NCBI GenBank assembly: GCA_046590195.1 | Contig: JBKJTP010000218.1 | Location: forward strand, 1-7,125 | Origin: JBKJTP01 sp046590195 | Lineage (GTDB): Bacteria > Bacteroidota > Ignavibacteria > Palsa-1295 | Reading direction: 5' to 3' | Length of the DNA stretch: 7,125 bases | Shown: positions 1 to 6,052 of the stretch, piece after piece | Layout: every line of letters begins with the position of its first letter | How positions within the stretch are numbered: the stretch's first letter is position 1 | The notes under the pieces: model-generated | Seen by the model: the letters and a program-made list of their open reading frames with translations, nothing else | Told to the model about the DNA's origin: nothing | Databases searched by the model: none | Translations under genes and position numbers: made by a program

Positions 1-534
1 TGACTTCGACAAAAAAGGTATGAGCATCTCAGGTGAGAAGATCATTTGGGTCGTAGCTCCACGCTGGCGAAGCTCGCCATTGATGTACAGCGAAAACGCA
101 AGCTCCTCGAATGCTGGTGCCGTCTCGAAGGGGATGAAATGGCTCACTTGCGCGGCACCGTCAAAGCCCTTGGCGGTCGTCCAAGGAAGGCCAGCTTTCT
201 TAGCCTTCGTCTGCACATCGCGCATGGTGAGGTCTAGTCCGATGGCATATCCAGCGACAACTTCGGACACACTATAGGGCTTAACACTTCTACCTCCACC
301 GCGTAGCGCAAGGACCAATTCACCCTCGTAATGCAATTCCTCTGTTATCGGGGGATATTCGATCAGATTATAGCTGCCATGCCTGAACGCGTTATGGGGC
401 TTCGTGAAGATGATGGGTTCGACCGGCGGTTCATTACCGAGCTCGTGAGCGTGCTCAACGAAATTCCTTCCGACACAAAAAATGGTACCTACCTCGTACT
501 CATTGTACTCATCACCGTCAAAGATCAAAGGCAT
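1..534 (-). CDS. FAHD1-like fumarylacetoacetate hydrolase family protein (3' part missing)
   Basis: The first 178 codons of a FAH-superfamily enzyme are present; the C-terminus is beyond the window edge. Seen: N-terminal VGRNF..H..E (residues 21-31), a T-K-P segment (44-46), the metal-ligand pair E70 and E72 in LHYEGEL, D101 in GLDLTMRD, and GLPWTTAKGFD (115-125) with K122. These match the FAHD1/YcgM pattern, where two Glu and one Asp hold Mg2+ or Mn2+ and His/Glu/Lys assist C-C bond cleavage. Family knowledge: such proteins are cytosolic acylpyruvases or oxaloacetate decarboxylases of about 200-220 residues, so roughly 30-40 residues are missing. Substrate cannot be told from sequence. The ATG is the only sensible start, because an in-frame TAG lies two codons upstream. 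No clear Shine-Dalgarno is seen. It lies 102 bases downstream of the VKOR-like gene, on the same strand, so it may be the last operon gene or have its own promoter. Confidence 0.9.
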   Translation of the reverse strand, partial: MPLIFDGDEYNEYEVGTIFCVGRNFVEHAHELGNEPPVEPIIFTKPHNAFRHGSYNLIEYPPITEELHYEGELVLALRGGGRSVKPYSVSEVVAGYAIGLDLTMRDVQTKAKKAGLPWTTAKGFDGAAQVSHFIPFETAPAFEELAFSLYINGELRQRGATTQMIFSPEMLIPFLSKS

Positions 535-636
535 AGGCTATAGGTTACGCTGCCCCGATAAGCAGCTGGATGGATTAACATCCCTAAATATACGGATGGA
601 ATGAAGCCGGAATGTGGACAGGCTCTTGCGCACGGC

Positions 637-1074
637 TCAGTACATACCCGGCATGTTCCAGAGCAGTGCGGCGAGGAAGGAATTGATGATGTTGATCACC
701 ATGCAGAGAAAGCATCTGCTGTTGAGCTTCTTGGGTATCCGAAGGCCAAAGTAGATAGTGAGAAGCAAAAAGACCCCTGCGAAAAATCTCGCCGCCCAAA
801 GCAGCGATATGCTCTCCAGTGCAAAGGGAAGCATAATGAAGAGGTAATATGCGATCCCCCACACAGTGTTGGGGATCCCGAGCAAACAGTGATCTGCGTG
901 ATTAAGGATCGCAGCGTCACTAACTGATGAGATCGCACGACGGCCTGTCGGTTTGGGGATAAGGTCGTAGAATGGCTGAAGCTTGAAATGGAGGACCGTC
1001 AGATAGACGCAGATGCTCAGTCCTGCAATTGCAAAGAGCACGATCATCAGGATCAGTAATCCAAGGAGCGTCAT
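637..1074 (-). CDS. VKOR-like four-helix membrane thiol oxidoreductase
   Basis: A 145-residue integral membrane protein resembling the vitamin K epoxide reductase fold. Seen: hydrophobic helices at about 3-30, 72-90, 93-112 and 121-140; GIPNTVWGIAYY (66-77), which resembles the VKOR (I/V)PN-x-x-x-G-x-x-(Y/F)Y signature; and C121-F-L-C124 at the start of helix 4, matching the quinone-facing CxxC active site. Family knowledge: bacterial VKORs reoxidise a periplasmic DsbA-like thioredoxin by passing electrons to quinone. Odd: the loop between helices 1 and 2 normally holds a relay pair of cysteines. Here the loop has none; serines 49, 50 and 52 sit near the expected places, and the only nearby cysteine is C63. 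No thioredoxin domain or DsbA partner gene is in the window. The start ATG overlaps the ruvX stop as ATGA, pointing to coupled translation. Fold assignment fairly sure, activity unproven. Confidence 0.75.
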   Translation of the reverse strand: MTLLGLLILMIVLFAIAGLSICVYLTVLHFKLQPFYDLIPKPTGRRAISSVSDAAILNHADHCLLGIPNTVWGIAYYLFIMLPFALESISLLWAARFFAGVFLLLTIYFGLRIPKKLNSRCFLCMVINIINSFLAALLWNMPGMY

Positions 1075-1502
1075 CCGCTATGCTGATCGAGATAGGTCTG
1101 GAGTAATATCCTTGCAGCTTCTTCATCGCGCAAGGATCTATCTTCACGCTTCTTCTTGCCGAGGCCACTCATAGCGATGTTTGCATTCGCCATTACGGAA
1201 GTGAAGCGTTCGTCCCTAAATTCGAACTCGATGTTTGCGGCTTCCAACTGAAGCTGCAACTTCTCACCAAAGCTTCTGACCTGTCGTGTCATGTCGCTGT
1301 CCTCGTTCTTCATCGAGCGCGGAAGCCCAAGCACCACTTTGATCACATTGTCCGCTTGTGCCTTCGCAACAATATTCCGGATCGACATCGGATCGTTATC
1401 AATAACGCCTCGAGCGCTTGCAAGGATCTGCATCTCATCGGAGACAGCAATGCCGATGCGCTTCGTGCCGAAATCCACAGCCATGACACGGCCCTTTGTC
1501 AT
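1071..1502 (-). CDS. ruvX: RuvX/YqgF putative Holliday junction resolvase / pre-16S rRNA nuclease
   Basis: A 143-residue RNase H-fold protein of normal family length (about 135-150). Seen: AVDFGTKRIGIAVSD (8-22) with the catalytic Asp10, VVLGLPRSM (56-64), FRDERFTS (95-102) with the conserved Glu98, and LRDEEAARILLQTYLD (124-139) with the acidic residue 126 before the AA-x-I-L-Q motif. Family knowledge: YqgF is cytosolic and is implicated in 16S rRNA 5'-end maturation and Holliday-junction processing; the in vivo role varies between species. The loop after GLP reads R-S-M-K rather than the common L-N-M-D. The start ATG overlaps the rel stop as ATGA, and the stop overlaps the VKOR-like start the same way, so this gene sits inside a tightly coupled operon. 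A GAGGA immediately before the ATG is too close to be a standard ribosome site, which favours re-initiation after rel. Confidence 0.95.
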   Translation of the reverse strand: MTKGRVMAVDFGTKRIGIAVSDEMQILASARGVIDNDPMSIRNIVAKAQADNVIKVVLGLPRSMKNEDSDMTRQVRSFGEKLQLQLEAANIEFEFRDERFTSVMANANIAMSGLGKKKREDRSLRDEEAARILLQTYLDQHSG

Positions 1503-3691
1503 TCCTCGTAACGTTCTACTGACGTTACGCCACGCACTCGACGTAGCTTCTCGATCAAGCGGCTTAGGTGATACGTGTTCTTCACGTACACTGTAATGCG
1601 GCCGTCGAATAGAGCATCCTTCGAATCGATATTGACCGATCGGATATTCGTATTATTATAGGTCGAGATGACATGGGTAATATCTGAGAGCATGCCAGGA
1701 CGGTCCTCGCCGTAGCATCGGATACCAACAAGATAATCTGCGCCTTCTTCAGTGCTTGGCCACGCAGCATCGATCAATCGCTCGTCGCGATTATCGGCCT
1801 GCAACTTGAGAATGTTCTTGCAACTGACACGGTGTATCTTGACACCGTGACCGATCGTGACAACACCTACCACATCATCACCAGGCACTGGGTTGCAGCA
1901 CTTCGCATACGCGTACAGCAAGTTATCGCGCTTGCCTTGGATGAGAATGCCTGTGTCATTGCGTGACTTCTTTAGATAGCTGACCTCCTTCGGGGCGGTT
2001 GATATATGCTCTTCGCGCTTCTCAAGGCTGCCAGGTTTTAGCCACTCTTTTAGCCGCTTGAGATACTCTTCAATATCTGCTTCACTGGAGCCAACAGCAT
2101 GATAAAATTTTGCCAGCGTACCAAACGACGTTGAACTCGCAAAGCGGATCATCGTGTCATCATTGACATGCATCTTCGCCTTCCCAAGCCGCTTCTGAAA
2201 GAGCTCCTTACCAGTGGTGATCTTCTCACGTGACGACTCATTCAGGAATTTTCGGATCGCCTGGCGCGCTTTGTGCGTAGCGACGAATTGCTCCCAGTCA
2301 CCGTTCGGCGATTGATTCTTCGATGTTATGATCTCTACCTGATCGCCAGACTGCAACTTTGTGTGAAGCGGTACGATACGACCGTTCACCTTTGCGCCGA
2401 TCGTGCGGAGTCCGATGGCAGAGTGAATGTCAAATGCGAAATCGACAGCGGTAGCGCCCTTCGGCAAGATACGGAGATCGCCTTTCGGAGTAAAGACGTA
2501 GATCTCGTCTTGATAAAGATTGAGCTTAAAGCTCTCGAGAAGAGCACTTGGCGCATCTTCGCCGTGCTGTTCGAAGACATCGCGTACCCATACGACCCAC
2601 TCCTCCAGATCGGGATCAGCCTTGGCGACGTGCTCCTTATATTTCCAGTGTGCGGCAACGCCTTTCTCCGCGATCTCGTGCATTGCGCGCGTGCGGATCT
2701 GCACTTCGACCATGCGACCGTTCGGACCAATCACTGTGGTGTGAAGCGATTGATAGCCGTTCTTCTTTGGAAGCGAGATGTAATTCTTGAAGCGCTCAGG
2801 TACTGGGGTATAGATCGAGGAAACAGTACCGAAGACCGCGAAGCAATCGTTGTCGTTGTTTGTGTCAAGGATAATTCGCACAGCGAAGAGATCGTACAGC
2901 TCATCGAGCCCCTTCCCTTGCCTCATCATCTTATTATAGATGGAGAAGATATGCTTCGGTCGTCCTACGATCTCAAACTTGTGTCCATCCTTTAGCAGGT
3001 TCTCACTGATAGGCGAGACAAAATTGCTAATATAGGTTTCACGCTCAATCCGCTTCTCGGATAATGTCTTCCTGATCTCGGCGAAAGCATCGCGATTGAG
3101 AACCTTGAAGGAAAGATCCTCGAGCTCCCACTTGATCTTTCCGAGTCCGAAGCGGTGCGCGAATGGTGCATAGATATCGAGAGTCTCTTTGGCCATACGG
3201 AGTTGCTTCTCCGGCGCCAGATACTCGATCGTGCGCATGTTGTGCAGGCGATCGGCAAACTTGACGAGCATTACTCGCACGTCGTTCACCATCGAGAGCA
3301 TTAGCTTGCGGTAACTCTCTGCTCGGGTGATCTCGCGGGACTTGAAGATATCGGTGATCTTCGTGGCTCCATCAACGATGTCGGCTATCTCGGCACCAAA
3401 TTCTTCGCGGATCTCCTCGAGGCTGAAGACGGTGTCTTCAACTACATCGTGCAGTAGTGCGGAAACGACAGAGATATCGTCCAGCGGTATCTCCTGCGCG
3501 ACAATCAGAGATACTTCGAACGGGTGGATGAAGTACGGCTCACCACTTGCGCGACGATCGTTCTTATGCGCTTCGTAGCACAGCCTGAATGCCTTGATGA
3601 CGAGCGCTTCGTCGAGCTGGCGAAGGTTCTTGCGGCAAGCCGCGAGCAGTTCATTGAGCTTATCAGCATAGAACTCATCCGCGCTGGCCAT
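1499..3691 (-). CDS. rel: Bifunctional (p)ppGpp synthetase/hydrolase (RSH, Rel/SpoT family)
   Basis: A complete long RSH that makes ppGpp/pppGpp from ATP plus GDP/GTP and degrades it. Residues are numbered from the ATG at 3691, 730 aa. HD hydrolase: H56 (FIHPFE), H81-D82, E85-D86 and D147/N151 (FADRLHNMR), so the hydrolase looks intact. Synthetase: RPKHIFSIYNKM (244-255), YDLFAVR with D267, GYQSLHT (312-318), VEVQIRT with E329, and MHEIAEKGVAAHW (337-349), so synthetase residues are present too. Then TGS (about 391-456), the CCNPVPGD and HGVKIHRVSC zinc-finger-like region (598-624), and a C-terminal ACT domain (about 652-728). The frame opens upstream at a TTG (3778), adding 29 residues, but that TTG has no Shine-Dalgarno, whereas ATG 3691 has GGAG at 7 bases, and RSH proteins usually begin near this point. 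It follows the TatD/barrel frame and overlaps ruvX by ATGA. Confidence 0.97.
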   Translation of the reverse strand: MASADEFYADKLNELLAACRKNLRQLDEALVIKAFRLCYEAHKNDRRASGEPYFIHPFEVSLIVAQEIPLDDISVVSALLHDVVEDTVFSLEEIREEFGAEIADIVDGATKITDIFKSREITRAESYRKLMLSMVNDVRVMLVKFADRLHNMRTIEYLAPEKQLRMAKETLDIYAPFAHRFGLGKIKWELEDLSFKVLNRDAFAEIRKTLSEKRIERETYISNFVSPISENLLKDGHKFEIVGRPKHIFSIYNKMMRQGKGLDELYDLFAVRIILDTNNDNDCFAVFGTVSSIYTPVPERFKNYISLPKKNGYQSLHTTVIGPNGRMVEVQIRTRAMHEIAEKGVAAHWKYKEHVAKADPDLEEWVVWVRDVFEQHGEDAPSALLESFKLNLYQDEIYVFTPKGDLRILPKGATAVDFAFDIHSAIGLRTIGAKVNGRIVPLHTKLQSGDQVEIITSKNQSPNGDWEQFVATHKARQAIRKFLNESSREKITTGKELFQKRLGKAKMHVNDDTMIRFASSTSFGTLAKFYHAVGSSEADIEEYLKRLKEWLKPGSLEKREEHISTAPKEVSYLKKSRNDTGILIQGKRDNLLYAYAKCCNPVPGDDVVGVVTIGHGVKIHRVSCKNILKLQADNRDERLIDAAWPSTEEGADYLVGIRCYGEDRPGMLSDITHVISTYNNTNIRSVNIDSKDALFDGRITVYVKNTYHLSRLIEKLRRVRGVTSVERYEE

Positions 3692-3698
3692 GGGTACG

Positions 3699-3708
3699 CT
3701 CCGCCCTT
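3699..3708 (-). promoter_or_regulatory. Ribosome binding site that decides the rel start
   Basis: On the minus strand the bases read AAGGGCGGAG, and the GGAG ends 7 bases before the ATG at 3691. This is one of the two clear Shine-Dalgarno sequences in the window. It argues for starting rel at 3691 rather than at the in-frame TTG at 3778, whose upstream bases show no such motif. Confidence 0.6.
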
Positions 3709-3787
3709 TACCATCAACGCGTTCATCACGATGCTGCGGCGCGTTAGAGGACGCTAAGACTGGTTCTAATTCTGCCAACGGTTCAGG

Positions 3788-4843
3788 TCAATTTCGTGGT
3801 ACACCAAACCAACCGTAGTACAGTGTGAACCCAATGTTAGTATGCGTCATCGTGATCTGGTCGGCCTCCGGGCGAAACAGCAAGGATTCCTTTTGCTGAT
3901 CTCCTTCAAGCGCAAAGATCATTGATATCTGCGCAAATGGCGTAAGGGTAAAGTTAGAACTCAACTCAAAATCGTATCGAGCTCCGAAGAGAGCTTTGAT
4001 CGCACCTCTCGAGAACGACTCATCGTATGTTTTTCTCGTTGATGGTGAAAGTGTGTAGGTCGTTGTGCTATCAATGATCGGATGATACTCCTGATAGTTA
4101 TTCATCGTGATGTGTGAATATCCCAGTCCTGTATAGAACTTCAGCGGAGCTTTAGGATTGATCACGAATCTTGCGTCCAGAGATATCCAGGAGATCCTTA
4201 ATTCTTCAAAGGTCGGCACGCGGTAGCCTGGAAGCAATAGCTGGTTTGAGCTCTTCGGCGCGATCGGCGCATCAAAGCCTGCGGAGTACAGAGAATCGCG
4301 TACAAGATCGGCACCCACCACCATCCGAGAATAAGATAGCTCCAGGTCCATCACCCGACTTATGTGTCCGCCGATCTGGAAACTTGTCGATAGCACGGAG
4401 GTCGGCGTAATCGTACTCTTGTTCTGCGACATCGGCATGTTTCCTACGCCAGCGCCGGCTCCCACGCCTATCGCCTTCCACGGCATTGGCGTCAATGCGC
4501 GAAGCCGATCTTCTTCTTCTTCCTGGATCCTTTCCGCAGCTGCGATCGAATCCTTGCGCATCTGAGCGATCGCCTCTAGGCGCTGTTGTTCTGCCTGAGT
4601 AGCGATGCGCGCGATCGAATCCTGACGACGCTGTTGCTGCTCGCGTGCCAGCTCCTCGCGCTGTGTCCGAAGAAGCTCTTCGGCCTGGCGGCGCTCGGGG
4701 GTCATGACACTATCGGGTGGGCGGCTGCCGACCGGCTGTGCGTACACCTCATTCGATGTTGCGAAGCTACCTCCGGCAAGGAGGACGAGTAGCCAGAGAG
4801 AGATTTGAAAAAGCCTCAATGCGTTCTTTTGCGTTTGATCCAT
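3788..4843 (-). CDS. Candidate nested gene: exported outer-membrane beta-barrel protein (internal start)
   Basis: The same frame read from the internal ATG at 4843 gives 351 residues that look like a self-contained exported protein. Seen: an n-region with K6 and R10 (MDQTQKNALRLF), a hydrophobic core (about 11-27), and a cleavage-like VYA before Q36. A Gln/Glu/Arg-rich coiled coil follows (about 55-117), containing two copies of a D-S-I-A unit 23 residues apart. Then come Gly-rich and alternating polar/hydrophobic strands with aromatic ends (WKAIGVGAGAGVG, LKFYTGLGYSHITM, IGFTLYYGWFG), typical of a small outer-membrane barrel. AGG lies 5 bases before the ATG, a weak ribosome site. I do not recognise the specific family. 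If translation starts here, the barrel is made separately from TatD; if not, it is the C-terminal half of the fusion. The product call as barrel-like is inferred from composition only. Confidence 0.5.
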   Translation of the reverse strand: MDQTQKNALRLFQISLWLLVLLAGGSFATSNEVYAQPVGSRPPDSVMTPERRQAEELLRTQREELAREQQQRRQDSIARIATQAEQQRLEAIAQMRKDSIAAAERIQEEEEDRLRALTPMPWKAIGVGAGAGVGNMPMSQNKSTITPTSVLSTSFQIGGHISRVMDLELSYSRMVVGADLVRDSLYSAGFDAPIAPKSSNQLLLPGYRVPTFEELRISWISLDARFVINPKAPLKFYTGLGYSHITMNNYQEYHPIIDSTTTYTLSPSTRKTYDESFSRGAIKALFGARYDFELSSNFTLTPFAQISMIFALEGDQQKESLLFRPEADQITMTHTNIGFTLYYGWFGVPRN

Positions 4844-5572
4844 TACTACCTGAATATCGATCCCTTTGATCTCTGCGACCTTTTCAGCAATTAGACGTAA
4901 GAACCCCGGAGTGTTTCTCTTGCCTCTGTGGGGTGCAGGCGTGAGATACGGCGAATCCGTCTCGAGAAGGACCCAGTCGAGCGGCACTTCCCGGACAACA
5001 TCTGTTAGGGTGCTCTTTTTGAACGTAATATTGCCGGTAAAGCTCACATGGAAACCGAGGGCAATTGCGCGCTCCATTAGCTGCACATCGCCGGAAAAGC
5101 AATGGAATTGGCCCCTTGGGATTTCTGGGGCAGCATTTTGGTACTCCTCCTCGACGATCCGATAGACGTCCTCCTCCGAGTCTCTCGTATGAATGACGAT
5201 GGGTAACCGCAATTCCTGGGCTAGTCTGATCTGCTCGCGAAAGACCCGCTGCTGCACGTCTTTCGGAGCGAAGTCGTAGTAGTAATCGATGCCCATCTCC
5301 CCAACCGCCCGAATCTTCGAACAGTATGAGGCTGCCTGCCGGATCTCATCAGCGATCTCGGTCGTCCACTCGTTTGCAGAGTGTGGATGAATGCCGAGCG
5401 AACAATATATGTCGGGGTTTGCCTCAGCGAGTTTTAGGGTTGCGCCAAACGATGCATGGTCGATCGCCGGCACCATAAAGTGCTCGAGACCATTCGCGCG
5501 AGCTTCCGCCAGGACGGTGTCGCGATCTTCATTATAGGCGTCTGTCTGCAGATGACAGTGTGTATCAAACAT
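3788..5572 (-). CDS. tatD: TatD-family metal-dependent hydrolase fused in frame to signal-peptide/coiled-coil/beta-barrel region
   Basis: One uninterrupted frame, 594 residues from the ATG at 5572. Residues 1-255 are a complete TatD family domain: FDTHCHL (H5, H7), VGEMGIDYYYDF (E92), IVIHTRDS (H128), FHCFSG (H157), LLETDSPYL (D206), TPAPHRGKRN, and the terminal T-Q-K-N-A-L-R-L-F. All expected metal and catalytic residues are there. Family knowledge: TatD proteins are cytosolic metal-dependent 3'-5' DNases or hydrolases of about 255-265 residues. Instead of stopping, the frame continues into a hydrophobic stretch (QISLWLLVLLAGG), a possible signal peptidase site (VYA-Q), a charged coiled coil and a barrel-like C-terminus. 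The frame also extends upstream to ATG 5665 (31 more residues), but TatD proteins start at M-F-D-T-H, so 5572 is chosen. It is the first gene of the operon with rel, ruvX and the VKOR-like gene. A true fusion, a nested second gene and a sequence error are all possible. Confidence 0.85.
   Translation of the reverse strand: MFDTHCHLQTDAYNEDRDTVLAEARANGLEHFMVPAIDHASFGATLKLAEANPDIYCSLGIHPHSANEWTTEIADEIRQAASYCSKIRAVGEMGIDYYYDFAPKDVQQRVFREQIRLAQELRLPIVIHTRDSEEDVYRIVEEEYQNAAPEIPRGQFHCFSGDVQLMERAIALGFHVSFTGNITFKKSTLTDVVREVPLDWVLLETDSPYLTPAPHRGKRNTPGFLRLIAEKVAEIKGIDIQVVMDQTQKNALRLFQISLWLLVLLAGGSFATSNEVYAQPVGSRPPDSVMTPERRQAEELLRTQREELAREQQQRRQDSIARIATQAEQQRLEAIAQMRKDSIAAAERIQEEEEDRLRALTPMPWKAIGVGAGAGVGNMPMSQNKSTITPTSVLSTSFQIGGHISRVMDLELSYSRMVVGADLVRDSLYSAGFDAPIAPKSSNQLLLPGYRVPTFEELRISWISLDARFVINPKAPLKFYTGLGYSHITMNNYQEYHPIIDSTTTYTLSPSTRKTYDESFSRGAIKALFGARYDFELSSNFTLTPFAQISMIFALEGDQQKESLLFRPEADQITMTHTNIGFTLYYGWFGVPRN
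4542..4623 (-). repeat. Short direct repeat encoding a 23-residue coiled-coil unit
   Basis: The 13 bases GCGATCGAATCCT (plus strand) occur at 4542-4554 and again at 4611-4623, exactly 69 bases apart. In the barrel-protein frame both encode D-S-I-A within a 23-residue Gln/Glu/Arg/Ala-rich unit. The in-frame spacing suggests the periplasmic coiled coil grew by internal duplication. Confidence 0.5.
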
Positions 5573-5732
5573 GGCCTCATCTAACAATCTGAGGCGGAAA
5601 GTTGTCTCACGCCAAAGATAGAGTTCGAGCCGCCTTGGACGGAACGCTAATGTTGCGGCAGGCATAAAATCTTAGGTCCTGTCGGATTGCTCTGGAACAA
5701 CACAGCATCACTTCCGTCTTTTATATCCGACT

Positions 5733-5864
5733 ATGGGGACAACAACCGACATTTCTACAGCTCTTCCACCTAGCAAGCCCACCCTGCTTGCTTCGGATCT
5801 GCTCGTCCCTCAAGTTGCCATGCACATGTGTCACGATCTTCAACTGGCTGATCCAGCGAGATGA
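5733..5864 (+). CDS. Candidate small ORF, 43 residues, upstream of an intrinsic terminator
   Basis: ATG to TGA, encoding a Thr/Leu/Pro/Ala-rich 43-residue peptide beginning MGTTTDIST and ending QLADPAR. No transmembrane segment, signal peptide or known motif is seen, and I do not recognise it. No Shine-Dalgarno precedes the ATG. The argument for it is position: it is the only plus-strand ORF of note ahead of the strong plus-strand terminator at 5902-5934, and it ends 37 bases before that hairpin. It runs divergently from the TatD gene. A 7-bp stem hairpin (5772-5778 with 5786-5792) lies inside it, so the transcript could instead be a non-coding RNA. Chance is a real alternative at this length. 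Confidence 0.25.
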   Translation: MGTTTDISTALPPSKPTLLASDLLVPQVAMHMCHDLQLADPAR

Positions 5865-5901
5865 GTATGCACATATAACAAAAGCAACCACATCGATTTG
5901 G

Positions 5902-5934
5902 AAAAGCCAGCTATCTAGCTGGCTTTTCTTTTTT
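5902..5934 (+). terminator. Strong intrinsic terminator, plus-strand orientation
   Basis: A perfect 12-bp stem (AAAAGCCAGCTA at 5902-5913, paired with TAGCTGGCTTTT at 5916-5927) has a two-base turn and is followed by CTTTTTT. The long T tract lies on the plus-strand side, so it best terminates rightward transcription. Read leftward, the hairpin is followed only by the TTTT of its own stem and then CC, so it may also act weakly on read-through from the TonB receptor gene. No confident plus-strand gene precedes it, which makes its substrate transcript a question. Confidence 0.8.
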
Positions 5935-6042
5935 CTAAATACTAATACATAAACACAATGATATCGACTACCAACCTCAAGTGCTGGAATAGCTTCTCAC
6001 ATCAGCTCGATCTCACACTAGATCTCAACCGCATAAAAAAAC

Positions 6043-6047
6043 GGAGG
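6043..6047 (+). promoter_or_regulatory. Shine-Dalgarno GGAGG before the 96-codon plus-strand ORF
   Basis: GGAGG at 6043-6047 is followed by five bases and the ATG at 6053. It is the best match to the anti-Shine-Dalgarno consensus in the window and is the main reason to take the following ORF seriously. Confidence 0.4.
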
Positions 6048-6052
6048 AATAC

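Noticed and set aside
20..543. Plus-strand frames of 63-85 codons (20-277) and 70 codons (331-543)
   Set aside because: They are antisense to the FAH-family gene, whose metal-binding and signature motifs are clear on the minus strand.
568..583. GGATG/CATCC small hairpin between the VKOR-like and FAH-family genes
   Set aside because: The stem is only five base pairs with no T tract; not enough for a terminator or a named element.
584..927. Frames of 92 (minus) and 108 (plus) codons across the VKOR-like gene
   Set aside because: They are shadows of the 145-residue membrane protein, which has coherent helices, CxxC and a coupled start.
2273..2995. 240-codon open frame on the plus strand
   Set aside because: It lies wholly antisense to the conserved synthetase and TGS regions of rel and shows no recognisable domain or ribosome site. 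The minus-strand protein explains this DNA.
4566..4573. GCGATCGC octamer like the cyanobacterial HIP1 repeat
   Set aside because: A single copy in Arg/Ala-rich coding sequence, expected by codon composition; nothing else suggests cyanobacteria.
5613..5620. TATCTTTG on the minus strand, matching the Bacteroidota -7 element TAnnTTTG, about 40 bases before the TatD start
   Set aside because: No TTG element is found at the expected distance upstream, so an eight-base match alone is too weak to call a promoter, though the position would suit one.
5573..5665. 31-residue N-terminal extension of the TatD frame from ATG 5665
   Set aside because: TatD family proteins begin at the M-F-D-T-H motif, and the extension is Arg-rich with no domain match; it is more likely leader sequence.
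5722..5748. TTGTTG and TATAAA on the minus strand as a sigma70-type promoter for the TatD operon
   Set aside because: The spacing between the elements is only about 14 bases, shorter than normal, and an FCB-type bacterium would be expected to use a different consensus.
5735..5870. Possible tRNA, tmRNA or SRP RNA ahead of the plus-strand terminator
   Set aside because: No T-loop motif, CCA-end pairing or SRP tetraloop signature is visible.
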